From positions 1-64,000 of the forward strand of contig JADKGY010000020.1 of NCBI GenBank assembly GCA_016722045.1: a stretch of 64,000 nucleotides of DNA, written 5' to 3'. The translations under genes were made by a program, and so were the position numbers. Shown here in pieces: positions 7,893 to 16,410 of this stretch (the first letter of the stretch is position 1; each line of letters begins with the position of its first letter). The notes beneath the pieces are model-generated. The model searched no databases. It was given only the letters and a program-made list of their open reading frames with translations, and was not told where the DNA came from. This stretch comes from Candidatus Opimibacter skivensis (GTDB taxonomy: Bacteria > Bacteroidota > Bacteroidia > Chitinophagales > Saprospiraceae).

Positions 7893-9384
7893 TATTATTG
7901 TTGCCAGTTGTATTCGAATATAGCGCTTTATTGCCGATGGCTAAATTGGATGTACTATGAATAGGCAGTGTAGCTCCTAAGCCATTGTTGTAAAGTGAAG
8001 AATCACCGATCGCAATAAGATTCCCCCGGATTGTATTTTTATTTAGTGCATCTGATCCAATAGCGATATTATATGAGGCGGTCGTACTATTATATAAAGC
8101 CTGATGACCGATCGCTACATTCCGGTTTCCGGTTGTATTATACCACATGGCGGTATTTCCAATAGTAACATTCCGGGTTCCTGTCGAATTGGAGAGCAAA
8201 GCATTATTTCCTACGCTGACATTTCCACTTCCTGTCGTATTTGAGGTCAGCGATCCATTGCCCAATGCGCAATTCTCAAAACCGGTCGTATTGGAATACA
8301 ACGCATCATTTCCAAATGCAGCGTTATGATGTCCGGTCGTATTGAAATTAAGAGATGTAGCTCCCACACCAGTGTTGAAGCTTCCGGTTGTGGTATTGTA
8401 CAATGCATTGTTTCCTACCGCTGTATTATTCTGACCGGTCGTATTGTGATTCAAGGCATTGAAGCCAAATGCTGCATTTGAAAGCCCTGTTGTATTATTA
8501 GTGAGTGCATAGGAGCCCGTTGCGGTATTAAAAAAGCCGGTAGTGTTTGCCACCAATGCATTATGGCCTGTCGCTGTATTGTCAAATCCTGTTGTATTTG
8601 AATACAATGAAGCATCACCATTGGCTGTATTGTTATTACCGGATGTATTTTGGTTCAATGCATTTGTACCTGTAGCTGTATTGTTAGACCCTGTTGTATT
8701 TGCATAAAGAGTCTTACTTCCGACAGCGGTATTGTAGGCACCTTCAGAAATGGATGAGGCCCCCGTTCCATTTTTAAATAATGCCGAATCACCTACAGCC
8801 ACAAGATTGCCTCTGAGGGTATTGCTGAATAAGGCTGAAGCACCAACCGCGACATTCGAATAGCCTGTTGTATTTGATTTCAGGCTTTGTGAGCCAAAAC
8901 CTGTGTTTGTGCGTCCTGTTGTATTCGATCTTAATGCATCATATCCTGCGGCAGTATTTGCAGAGCCTATCGTATTCAGCAACAGCGATTCGTACCCAAT
9001 TGCTGTGTTGTAAAAACCTATAGTGTTGGAATAAAGCGAATAAGTGCCCTGACCGGTATTATTATATCCGGAAGTATTGGCCTGTAAAGACCATGCGCCG
9101 GAAGCAGAATTGTACTGACCGGTAGTATTCAGTGTTAATGCTTTATAACCAAAAGCCGCATTATCATAACCTGTAGAATTGGAAAACAAAGCTTTGAATC
9201 CAAGTGAAGAATTTTCTATGCCGGTACTGGCAGTACCTGCACCATCTCCGAGGAATGAATTCCCTCCGGGGCTGATGATTTCAATCCGTGGATCCCCATT
9301 CGGATTTTTTTTAATATTTACATCCTGACCGGTTGCTGATGTCAGGATCAATAAAAGCATGGAGCAAAGTATACTTCGGATCAT
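7861..9384 (-). CDS. YadA-head-repeat surface protein, N-terminal fragment with signal peptide
   Basis: The 507 residues begin with a signal peptide (MIRSILCSMLLLILTSATGQ) and DVNIKKNPNGDPRIEI, then nearly pure left-handed beta-roll head repeats (TAxGxxALxxNTTG) with variant units GNLxAIGDSSLYNNG. Such repeats trimerise and form the adhesive or structural head of trimeric autotransporter-like and tail-fibre-like proteins. The frame stops at 7861 after NNNIAQGNKGFIA because of one extra A; the next frame continues the repeat. It lies 258 nt downstream (on the minus strand) of the neighbouring gene; the intervening 9385-9642 is AT-rich with no recognised feature. Confidence 0.8.
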   Translation of the reverse strand: MIRSILCSMLLLILTSATGQDVNIKKNPNGDPRIEIISPGGNSFLGDGAGTASTGIENSSLGFKALFSNSTGYDNAAFGYKALTLNTTGQYNSASGAWSLQANTSGYNNTGQGTYSLYSNTIGFYNTAIGYESLLLNTIGSANTAAGYDALRSNTTGRTNTGFGSQSLKSNTTGYSNVAVGASALFSNTLRGNLVAVGDSALFKNGTGASSISEGAYNTAVGSKTLYANTTGSNNTATGTNALNQNTSGNNNTANGDASLYSNTTGFDNTATGHNALVANTTGFFNTATGSYALTNNTTGLSNAAFGFNALNHNTTGQNNTAVGNNALYNTTTGSFNTGVGATSLNFNTTGHHNAAFGNDALYSNTTGFENCALGNGSLTSNTTGSGNVSVGNNALLSNSTGTRNVTIGNTAMWYNTTGNRNVAIGHQALYNSTTASYNIAIGSDALNKNTIRGNLIAIGDSSLYNNGLGATLPIHSTSNLAIGNKALYSNTTGNNNIAQGNKGFIA

Positions 9385-9642
9385 ACTATTGGATTTTTGC
9401 TAAGCTATACAGGTCAAGGGAAAATTACGAATTACCAATTTACGAATTGCCTTCGAATGTTCCATAGGTAGGAATGCTTAATATCATTGATTTTGTGGTT
9501 GCAGGTATATATTTTCAAATCCTCAACATCTGATTTCAATGATGCCGGTTTTATAAATAATAGTTTATTGATTTAATGTTTAGATTAAATAAATTCTTTT
9601 TTACTGAATACTGAATACCTCGTACTGAATACCTCTTACTGA

Positions 9643-9987
9643 TTATTTAATCTCCTCCACTACCGACTCACCGGTTCCTTCCCCACCATACGTCCATTCC
9701 CATTTTTCATACAGCCGAATGCGGCCATCGGGCAATAGCTCCGGTGTGCTGATGCAATGTCCGCTTCTGAGATGTCCGCGGTCATCAATATGATGATATA
9801 CAAAGTCGAGGCTATTGTCATCATGTACGCGCCCAAGTATATATCCTTCTTCGATTCTGCCACCATTGTATGTGGCGGTGAGTAAATTATCCTTCTGCTT
9901 ATAATTAAAGATTGTATCGCCATTTACCTGGCCGTTAGGCGTATTCGTTACACCGGCAAATTTTCGTTTGTGATAGTTTATATTCAT
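9643..9987 (-). CDS. Conserved small protein of the 'n-acetylglutamate synthase'-labelled family
   Basis: This 114-residue cytoplasmic protein has the conserved pattern GDTIFNYKQKDNLLTATYNGG, GYILGRVHDDNSLDF, YHHIDDRGHLRSGHC and a terminal LYEKWEWTYGG-GES. Relatives in Bacteroidota and Firmicutes are often labelled n-acetylglutamate synthase, but nothing here resembles an acetyltransferase or amino-acid kinase fold, so that name is probably wrong. It looks like a small all-beta protein of unknown role. The ATG at 9987 gives the family's usual start (MNINYHKRKFAG). Confidence 0.75.
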   Translation of the reverse strand: MNINYHKRKFAGVTNTPNGQVNGDTIFNYKQKDNLLTATYNGGRIEEGYILGRVHDDNSLDFVYHHIDDRGHLRSGHCISTPELLPDGRIRLYEKWEWTYGGEGTGESVVEEIK

Positions 9988-10190
9988 GTGCGAGATTCTT
10001 TTTTAGTATTTGTAAGTCATCATATTTAAACCTTTTCGTTTTTACCCCTCCTGTTACAAATGTCAGGCATTTCGGCGGGATCTTCAATTTGCGAGCCATC
10101 ATTTCGTTGATCACAAGAAAAAAGTCAAATCAAAGACAGGATCTCGATTTGGCAGAAATCATTATATGTTTGTGCTATCTTAATATCCAG

Positions 10191-10736
10191 ATGACCCCTA
10201 TTCTCGTTCGAAATATAAAACATCTTACCGATGCCCGTTACTTTGCAGCGATGGGAGTGGATTGGATGAGCATAGCACTGAGTCAGGACCCGACCTCTTT
10301 CATGCTTTGGCATGCACTCAGGAGCTGGGTAGAAGGAGTCGGGCTGGCCGCAGAGATTGATGTAAAAGATGAAATGCTATTAGCCAAAACCATCATTGAT
10401 GCGAAACCGAATGGAATTATCCTGAAGGATACAGCTATTATCGATCTGCCCGCAGAGCTAACCATTTTTTATGAAGTCAATACACCAGGTGAAGAGGCAG
10501 CCGTTAACGAAGGAAAAACGATTCTTTTATACAATGTCATGTCATCAATCGATGTTCTATTAAAATTTCCGGCAGATAAAATATTTCTGCAGGCAAAGTG
10601 GTCAGCAGAATTGCTTGATGATGTGCTGTCGAAAGGTTATACGGGAGGCATTTGTTTCATTGGCGGTGATGAGGATATGACAGGAGTGAGAGATTATGGA
10701 GCGATGGATGAAATGATGGCACTTCTGGCCAGATGA
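10191..10736 (+). CDS. TrpF-like beta/alpha-barrel protein, probably not a phosphoribosylanthranilate isomerase
   Basis: The start is taken at ATG 10191 (MTPILVRNIKHLTDARYFAAMGVD) because the open frame upstream shows no protein-like sequence; this gives 181 residues. The N-terminal strand followed by 'DARYFAAMGVDWMSI' resembles the start of TrpF-type barrels (KICGIT...DA...AGAD). The catalytic Cys strand motif is replaced by VRNIKH, and the last strand (GGICFIGGDEDMTGVRDYG) loosely matches the TrpF phosphate-binding end. It is thus a divergent homologue with unknown activity. It stands 34 nt before a secreted-protein operon but has no signal peptide. Confidence 0.55.
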   Translation: MTPILVRNIKHLTDARYFAAMGVDWMSIALSQDPTSFMLWHALRSWVEGVGLAAEIDVKDEMLLAKTIIDAKPNGIILKDTAIIDLPAELTIFYEVNTPGEEAAVNEGKTILLYNVMSSIDVLLKFPADKIFLQAKWSAELLDDVLSKGYTGGICFIGGDEDMTGVRDYGAMDEMMALLAR

Positions 10737-10770
10737 GAGATATTTAAATAAGTAAATTCAAATTAACATA

Positions 10771-11634
10771 ATGAGAAAAACAATGCGACTGTTGACCATA
10801 TTTCTTTTTGCTCTGACTGGAATTGTTTCTAATAGTATGGCCATGTCAGTTTCAGTGGGTGACACAATCAGATATCAATGCCCGATGAAATGTGAAGGAG
10901 AAAAAACATATGACCATCCCGGAACTTGCCCGGTGTGTGGAATGGATCTGGAAAAAATGGAAGCCAATAACGATCCTGCTGAAAAAGTAAGCAATGTTAA
11001 GATCACAGGTGCGATGTTAAATGTGATGCATCTTGGTTTGCTATACGGCACAATCAATCTTGATACGATATCCAATAAAAAACACCTGTATGGATTGGGG
11101 CCGGTGGAATACCTGAAGGGCGAGATATTAATTGATGACGGGAAGTCGTATGTCAGCAAAATGGCGGAGGATGGTTCTATAGTGATGGAAGAAACGTATA
11201 AAGTAAAAGCTCCTTTTTTTGTTTCCGAAAATGTTGACAGGTGGGAAGAAATTTCAATACCCGATTATATTGTGAATCTCCAGCAACTGGAGACATTTCT
11301 TGATGCAACAACAAAAAATCATTCACGGCCTTTTGCATTTCGACTGAATGCCACGATTGAGAATGCCGCCATACACATTGTAAATCTTCCCGATGGAACC
11401 GCAGTCAATTCTCCTGAAGATGTGCAGCAGCATCAACATCATTTTATTGTAAAAAATACTGATGCCGAATTGATAGGTTTTTTTTCAACACAACACCAGG
11501 GTATATTTACACATCACGATACATATGTGCATATCCACATGATGACAGCAGACAAGAAGAAGATGGGACACCTCGAAAGTTTTGTGATAAAAAAAGGAAC
11601 GGCGAAACTTTTTCTGCCGGCTGAATCTAAATAA
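10771..11634 (+). CDS. Secreted heavy-metal-binding domain fused to an acetolactate-decarboxylase-like domain
   Basis: The 287 residues start with a signal peptide (to about residue 25). Residues 33-62 form a heavy-metal-binding module: YQCPMKCEG, then HPGTCPVCGMDLEK, as in the N-termini of CopA/CusB-type proteins. The remainder resembles acetolactate decarboxylase: LYGTI near residue 90, FAFRLNATIENAAIH, then FSTQHQGIFTHHDTYVHIH and a closing MGHLESF, a His-rich arrangement like the zinc site of BudA-type enzymes. True acetolactate decarboxylases are cytoplasmic or simply secreted and lack the metal module, so the role may differ. The next gene starts 6 nt downstream, indicating one transcript. 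Confidence 0.7.
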   Translation: MRKTMRLLTIFLFALTGIVSNSMAMSVSVGDTIRYQCPMKCEGEKTYDHPGTCPVCGMDLEKMEANNDPAEKVSNVKITGAMLNVMHLGLLYGTINLDTISNKKHLYGLGPVEYLKGEILIDDGKSYVSKMAEDGSIVMEETYKVKAPFFVSENVDRWEEISIPDYIVNLQQLETFLDATTKNHSRPFAFRLNATIENAAIHIVNLPDGTAVNSPEDVQQHQHHFIVKNTDAELIGFFSTQHQGIFTHHDTYVHIHMMTADKKKMGHLESFVIKKGTAKLFLPAESK

Positions 11635-11640
11635 ACAAGA

Positions 11641-12987
11641 ATGATGAAGTATTATTTTCGCCTATCCTCGTTATCACTTCTGGTTGTCATTACTTTTCTT
11701 TTTGGCTTCACAGACCCCGGAAGCCCTTCCCCCAAGGGTATAAATAAAATAAATCATGTGGTGATCATCTATTTGGAGAACCACAGTTTTGACAACCTTT
11801 ACGGTTTGTTTCCTGGTGCCAATGGCCTGGCCAATGCCAGGAATGTAAAGCAAATCGACGCCTCAGGAAAGCCGTTTACTTTTCTTCCCCCGGTTCCGAG
11901 AACCAATGCTTTTCCTGTAGACCTTCCCAATAATTATTTCAATATTGATCAGTATGTGCCGGCGGATATGAAGATTCCGGACCCTGTGCACAGATACTAC
12001 CAGGAACAGACACAAATACATGGAGGGAAAATGGATAGGTTTGCTGACATCAGTGATGCGGGAGGATTGACAATGGGCTATTATAACACCGATCAACTTC
12101 TTTTAGCAGCTGAAGCGAAAAATTATACGCTTTGTGACAACTTGTTTCACAGTGCATTTGGTGGTTCCTTCCTCAATCATATGTGGCTCGTGGCTGCGGC
12201 ATCACCGGTATATCACAATGCACCTGAGTCAGTGGTTGCGCAATTTGATGCGAATGGAATTTTAATTCAGGATGGTATGGTGACACCGGATGGTTTTGCC
12301 GTGAATACTTGCTTCAGCGTCAATACACCTCATCCTGATATTAAAGTAAGGAGACCAAAAGAATTATTGCCGATGCAAACCATGCCAACAATAGGAGACC
12401 GGTTGAACGATAAAAATATCACGTGGGCATGGTATTCGGGTGGATGGAATGATGCATTGGCAGGTAAACCGGACGAGTCATTTCAATTTCACCATCAGCC
12501 ATTCGCATACTTTTCAAATTACGCCGAAAATACATCAGGAAGAACGGAGCACCTGAAGGACGAAACAGAATTTTTTGCTGCAGCACAAGCAGGCACATTA
12601 CCCGCAGTGTCTTTTGTGAAACCCATCGGCATCGAAAATGAACACCCTGGGTATGCTGATATTGTCACCGGAGAAAAACATGTTGAAGAAATCATCAATG
12701 CCATCCGCAATGGTCCAAACTGGAAAGATTGCGTCATCATCATCACCTATGATGAAAATGGCGGTTTCTGGGACCATGTCGCTCCACCAGTGATCGATAA
12801 GTGGGGACCCGGAACACGCGTGCCGGGGATTATTATTTCACCCTTTGCAAAAAAAGGATTTATCGATCATACCCAATACGAAACATTGAGCATACTCAGG
12901 TTGATTGAAAAAAGATGGAAATTAAAATCGCTTACATCGAGGGACAGACAGGCCAAGTGTTTTGAGAATTGTTTTGATTTCAGATAA
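11641..12987 (+). CDS. Secreted phosphoesterase (acid phosphatase / phospholipase C family)
   Basis: This 448-residue protein has a signal peptide ending near FLFGF and belongs to the alkaline-phosphatase-like phosphoesterase family of bacterial phospholipases C and AcpA. Visible hallmarks are INHVVIIYLENHSFDNLYG with the metal-binding Glu-Asn and the nucleophile region, GGSFLNHMW, the late CVIIITYDENGGFWDHVAPP and GTRVPGIIISPFAKKGFIDHTQYE. It probably hydrolyses phosphomonoesters or phospholipids in the periplasm or outside. It is co-transcribed with the preceding metal-binding/ALDC-like gene and followed 31 nt later by a cytochrome c gene. Confidence 0.9.
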   Translation: MMKYYFRLSSLSLLVVITFLFGFTDPGSPSPKGINKINHVVIIYLENHSFDNLYGLFPGANGLANARNVKQIDASGKPFTFLPPVPRTNAFPVDLPNNYFNIDQYVPADMKIPDPVHRYYQEQTQIHGGKMDRFADISDAGGLTMGYYNTDQLLLAAEAKNYTLCDNLFHSAFGGSFLNHMWLVAAASPVYHNAPESVVAQFDANGILIQDGMVTPDGFAVNTCFSVNTPHPDIKVRRPKELLPMQTMPTIGDRLNDKNITWAWYSGGWNDALAGKPDESFQFHHQPFAYFSNYAENTSGRTEHLKDETEFFAAAQAGTLPAVSFVKPIGIENEHPGYADIVTGEKHVEEIINAIRNGPNWKDCVIIITYDENGGFWDHVAPPVIDKWGPGTRVPGIIISPFAKKGFIDHTQYETLSILRLIEKRWKLKSLTSRDRQAKCFENCFDFR

Positions 12988-13018
12988 ATTTTGAAAAGGA
13001 TATTCTAAATCAGATCTT

Positions 13019-13510
13019 ATGCGCATACTTTTTGCAATCGTCATGATGGTCACACTCGTGGAGATATCCGCTTTTAGTTTAATCCGGACGGAAAAGACAA
13101 GCCTAAAAAATATGTCCATTTCCGGGGATAGTCTGGAACTGGACAGACTTAAATATATGAATGAAGTGATGGCGTCTATAAAAGGAAAAGAAAAATGGCC
13201 TGCAGATTCCGTATTTAAAAACATTAAAGTCATAAAGGGAAAAGGCAATATCTCTGCCGAACATTTCCTGTGGATGATGAACTGGGGATGGAGTGCCGAG
13301 CTGGGAGTGAGCTGCGATCATTGTCATATCATCGGTCGGTGGGAATCGGATGAGCTGTATACAAAAGACATAGCGAGAGGAATGTGGAATATGAGAGTGA
13401 AAATAAACTCCGAAATACTGCCCGCCATCACCGGCAAAAATTATGATACCAATCCTATGGTAACCTGCATTACATGTCACAGAGGGAAACCAATTCCGAC
13501 AGAGCAATGA
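13019..13510 (+). CDS. Secreted di-haem c-type cytochrome (reaction-centre cytochrome c-like)
   Basis: The 163-residue protein has a signal peptide (MRILFAIVMMVTLVEISAF). Two CXXCH haem sites are visible, CDHCH at about residue 98 and CITCH near residue 151, the latter followed by RGKP. The framework (LKYMNEVMASIKG, FKNIKVIKGKGNISAEHFLWMMNWGWSAELGVSCDHCH) is that of the PRC cytochrome-c-subunit family, which in Bacteroidota occurs in non-photosynthetic species as a small periplasmic electron carrier. Here it follows the phosphoesterase and metal-binding genes and may share their transcript. Confidence 0.87.
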   Translation: MRILFAIVMMVTLVEISAFSLIRTEKTSLKNMSISGDSLELDRLKYMNEVMASIKGKEKWPADSVFKNIKVIKGKGNISAEHFLWMMNWGWSAELGVSCDHCHIIGRWESDELYTKDIARGMWNMRVKINSEILPAITGKNYDTNPMVTCITCHRGKPIPTEQ

Positions 13511-13555
13511 GCCAAATGATGTTTTGTCACGTCTTCGTGGGAGAAATACAAAAAA

Positions 13556-13705
13556 TTGTTTCTTGACATACGTGTCCATCAACCGGATCCTTTCCTGGGT
13601 GAGTACTTTCAGTGGCTTGCCGAACGATTAGAACAGCGAATGCGTGAGAATCCTCGTAAACCGTTCTATACATACAAAATCCCTGCTCATCCTGAAAGCC
13701 GATAA
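13556..13705 (+). other. Possible short coding remnant
   Basis: A 49-residue frame starting at TTG reads like protein (DIRVHQPDPFLGEYFQWLAE then RLEQRMRENPRKPFYTYKIP) and ends at TAA 13703-13705. It has no ATG start and I do not recognise a family. It may be the 3' remnant of a lost gene or a short protein; the bases before it give no continuation in the same frame. Confidence 0.25.
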
Positions 13706-13746
13706 CTACAGGGGAATAGTGTAGTCTTTGGTATTATCTTTAAGAA

Positions 13747-15363
13747 GTGTCCATATTCCTACATCACATTATATTTAGCAACACACTTCTCAGCATGTTG
13801 GCACTGGGCTTTTTGGATAATGCACCCCATCATTTACAAAACACAAATAACATTGGAGTTGAGATATGCAACAATGCGCTTGACGATGATGGCGATGGGT
13901 TGATTGATCTGAACGATCCGGATTGTACCTGCGCGATCGTTGCACCAGTTTCGCTGATTCCCAATCCTTCGTTTGAAGACATGAATTGTTGTCCCGATAT
14001 GCAGAGTCAATTGGCTTGCGCGGGCACATGGATACAGGCATCTGAGCCTACTACTGATTATATAAATATGTGTGGCTACATGGGTTGGCCTGAGTTTCCA
14101 CCCCCTGTTCCGTTTCCTGATGGGGAGGGCATTGTAGGCTTCAGGGATGGACGTGTACGCCAGAATCTGGGTGAGCCTGAAGTCAATTGGAAAGAGTATG
14201 CAGGCGCGTGTCTGTTGAGTCCTTTGATCGCTGATACACCGTATGTGTTTGAATTTTATGTAGGCTTCGTCAACAGGTTTAAATCACCAGATATCAACAT
14301 TACTTTTTTTGGAACAAGCGATTGTGCCAATCTTCCTTTTGGCGTAGGGGATGAAGCGTTTGGTTGTCCTACAAACGGGCCTGGATGGGTGCGTCTGGGT
14401 TCAAGTTTTGTATCCGGTGGAGCAGGTAATAAATGGGTGAAGACTAAAATAGAAGTGACACCCCGTGAAAACATTACGGCGATTGCCATCGGACCGGATT
14501 GTCCACCCGTGCAAAGCCCGATCAGTATTTATTATTTCTTTGACAATCTGACGCTTGTAGATCTCAGATCATTTCAGTTTAAGATCACTGAAAAATCGCA
14601 ACCGTGCGCAGATGATTTTTTATTACAGGTTCCTTTACAGGCCGGCTTTACATATCAGTGGTATAAGGATAAAATTGCATTGATCGGTGAGACAGCAGCG
14701 CATATGATGCACATGTATGGAGAGGGAGAGTACCAGGTGATGATCCAGAAAGGAGGGTCTTGCAGCTTATCCGGTATCTATACCTATTCCATTCCTGTCT
14801 ACAACGAACAGGTTGACATTACGATTTGCGAAGAAGATGTATATCCTTTTGGGGACAGGTTACTGAGCGAACCTGGGCAATATATAGACACATTTAAAAC
14901 GAAATATAATTGTGATAGTGTAGTATTTCTTGATCTGCATGTGCTGGGTATTGTCGCGGATACAATTCAGGCAAAAATGTTTGAAGGAGAAATCTATAAA
15001 ATCGAAACATACCATTTTAATACTTCAGGCGAATATTTAGTCTCCCTGGTTTCGTCACAGGGCTGTGATAGTCTTGTTTTTTTGCAATTGGATTATTATC
15101 ACGTTTATATTCCAAATATTTTTTCACCGAATGGGGATGGGATCAATGATTTATTCAGCGTGTATGGTGTTGGTGAGGAGATTAATGAGATAAACCTCAC
15201 GATTTATGACCGGTGGGGAAATCAAATTTATGCCGGCCCAGAATGGGATGGAAAACACTATGAAACAGCTGTAAACCCTGGTGTATACACGTATATGGTT
15301 AAACTAAAAATGGATGATGAGCAGGAGAGACAATTCGCGGGCAGTGTCAATCTTATCAGGTAA
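13747..15363 (+). CDS. T9SS type B (gliding-motility C-terminal domain) secreted protein
   Basis: The 538 residues use a GTG start that gives a signal-peptide-like N-terminus; ATG 13795 is the alternative. Residues about 36-62 hold a calcium-loop segment, EICNNALDDDGDGLIDLNDPDC. A carbohydrate-binding-like region follows (LIPNPSFEDMNCCPD...), then Ig-like segments. The last 85 residues are the gliding-motility-associated C-terminal domain: IPNIFSPNGDGINDLF, IYDRWGNQIYAG, WDGK and NPGVYTYMVKL. This directs export through the type IX system and surface attachment. Ligand unknown. The upstream -10 region reads TATCTTTAAG. Confidence 0.88.
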   Translation: MSIFLHHIIFSNTLLSMLALGFLDNAPHHLQNTNNIGVEICNNALDDDGDGLIDLNDPDCTCAIVAPVSLIPNPSFEDMNCCPDMQSQLACAGTWIQASEPTTDYINMCGYMGWPEFPPPVPFPDGEGIVGFRDGRVRQNLGEPEVNWKEYAGACLLSPLIADTPYVFEFYVGFVNRFKSPDINITFFGTSDCANLPFGVGDEAFGCPTNGPGWVRLGSSFVSGGAGNKWVKTKIEVTPRENITAIAIGPDCPPVQSPISIYYFFDNLTLVDLRSFQFKITEKSQPCADDFLLQVPLQAGFTYQWYKDKIALIGETAAHMMHMYGEGEYQVMIQKGGSCSLSGIYTYSIPVYNEQVDITICEEDVYPFGDRLLSEPGQYIDTFKTKYNCDSVVFLDLHVLGIVADTIQAKMFEGEIYKIETYHFNTSGEYLVSLVSSQGCDSLVFLQLDYYHVYIPNIFSPNGDGINDLFSVYGVGEEINEINLTIYDRWGNQIYAGPEWDGKHYETAVNPGVYTYMVKLKMDDEQERQFAGSVNLIR

Positions 15364-15567
15364 GAAATAAAAATGCTTAAATGGCGAAACGGTTAAGGGG
15401 TTAAAAGAAAAGAATAAACTTTGAGTGCAATGATTCCATATCTGCACTCCTTTCTTCCCGTCAAATGAAAATATTTCATTTTTATTCTAAATGAAGACGT
15501 ATCGATTAACCGGTTGAATGATTTACCTTTTCATCGATTTCTTATCAGGCCGATTAACCTTTTTCCC

Positions 15568-16275
15568 ATGTTTAAATACGGATACTACATTCTGGGCATT
15601 ATCTATACCCTCTTCCTGCTTTATTCCCTGTTTACTTATATCACAAAACCAACACCAACTGGCGACGCCACGGTAGATTGGGCCAGGGGTATTTTCTTTT
15701 CTGCAGGCTTGTTAGTTATACTCATCATTGGATTATTATTTTGGAAAAGACCAACCATTGGGTTCATTATATTCTGCATACCGCTGATATATATGACTAT
15801 ACCTTTCATTCGTCAAAAGATGACAGATATATATGCAGCTGCCCCTCCGCTCAAAAGTGTGCCCCCATTGACCCTTACGATTAAAAACATGACTAAAGCC
15901 AAGGTCCATGTTCAACTCAGTTGCTGGTTTAAAACTTCCCAGGAAGGAACGGTTTCTCTCTACAAAACAATGGACTATACGAGTGAACCTCTGGCTAGCA
16001 ATGATTATACATTCACGAATTACGAAACGAATTTATTGGCGACAAAATCAAGTTATGTATCCGTCATGATGTACGAACATATCATGGAGACGACGAATGA
16101 AGTATCATACGAAAAGGAGATACAGCCCTGTATGTATTTTTATGATGAACAAATTGAGGCATTCGGAAAGGGTCAATACATTATTGTCATTGACAGTACA
16201 AAAAATACAAAGACATTCAAGGAAACAGTGGAGCAATTGAAAGGGCAGGGAATGTATGATAAAGGGGTGTTTTAA
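15568..16275 (+). CDS. Membrane protein of unknown function with C-terminal soluble domain
   Basis: The start is taken at ATG 15568 (MFKYGYYILGI) rather than the in-frame TTG 15514; this gives 235 residues. Three predicted membrane helices lie at about residues 5-24, 45-65 and 70-88, then a soluble region (PPLTLTIKNMTKAKVHVQLSCWF) that looks like a beta-rich domain, and a C-terminal VIDSTKNTKTFKETVEQLKGQG. No family recognised. The gene stands alone between a T9SS protein and an inverted-repeat cluster. Confidence 0.6.
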   Translation: MFKYGYYILGIIYTLFLLYSLFTYITKPTPTGDATVDWARGIFFSAGLLVILIIGLLFWKRPTIGFIIFCIPLIYMTIPFIRQKMTDIYAAAPPLKSVPPLTLTIKNMTKAKVHVQLSCWFKTSQEGTVSLYKTMDYTSEPLASNDYTFTNYETNLLATKSSYVSVMMYEHIMETTNEVSYEKEIQPCMYFYDEQIEAFGKGQYIIVIDSTKNTKTFKETVEQLKGQGMYDKGVF

Positions 16276-16288
16276 AAAACGTTATAGG

Positions 16289-16405
16289 TTGTTAGTTATG
16301 AGAAGCCGGACAAGAAAGAGGTTGTAAGTTGATAGTTTTGAAAATCCAAATACCAACAACCCACAACCAGTCTGCTTTCCTTCAACCAATAACTAACAAC
16401 ACCTT
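16289..16405. repeat. Dispersed AACAACCTATAACTA-type repeat, inverted arrangement
   Basis: The plus strand reads ggttgttagtta and gttgataGTTTT in the first half and caaccaataactaacaac in the second half, so the block forms a loose inverted repeat. Closely related phrases (ttggttgaaggaaag, gacaagttgttgg and complements) recur at 30175-30240, 30340-30440 and 30540-30592, and more weakly at 5366-5480, always between genes. Confidence 0.6.
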
Positions 16406-16410
16406 ATTTA

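Larger units (their letters stand above)
6821..9384 (-). pseudogene. Disrupted YadA-head / S74-chaperone surface protein (whole locus)
   Basis: Read on the minus strand, the region encodes one protein with a signal peptide, more than thirty roughly 14-residue YadA/hemagglutinin head repeats (pattern xNTAxGxxALxxNTTG) and a C-terminal S74 intramolecular chaperone with a coiled coil. It is spread over three reading frames. Frame changes can be placed by following the repeat: one extra A near 7875-7882, an extra G near 7660, and further small indels near 7520-7550, one of which leads to an in-frame TAG. Restoring them gives continuous repeats up to the chaperone. An intact relative with the same layout lies at 53837-55975. 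Sequencing or assembly errors in a repetitive region are an alternative to true decay. Confidence 0.8.

Noticed and set aside
8147..8329. Open frame opposite to the head repeats
   Set aside because: Antisense of the NTTG repeats (yields PVV/FPNA repetition); a shadow.
13103..13582. 159-residue minus-strand frame
   Set aside because: Antisense to the di-haem cytochrome gene, which has clear CXXCH sites.
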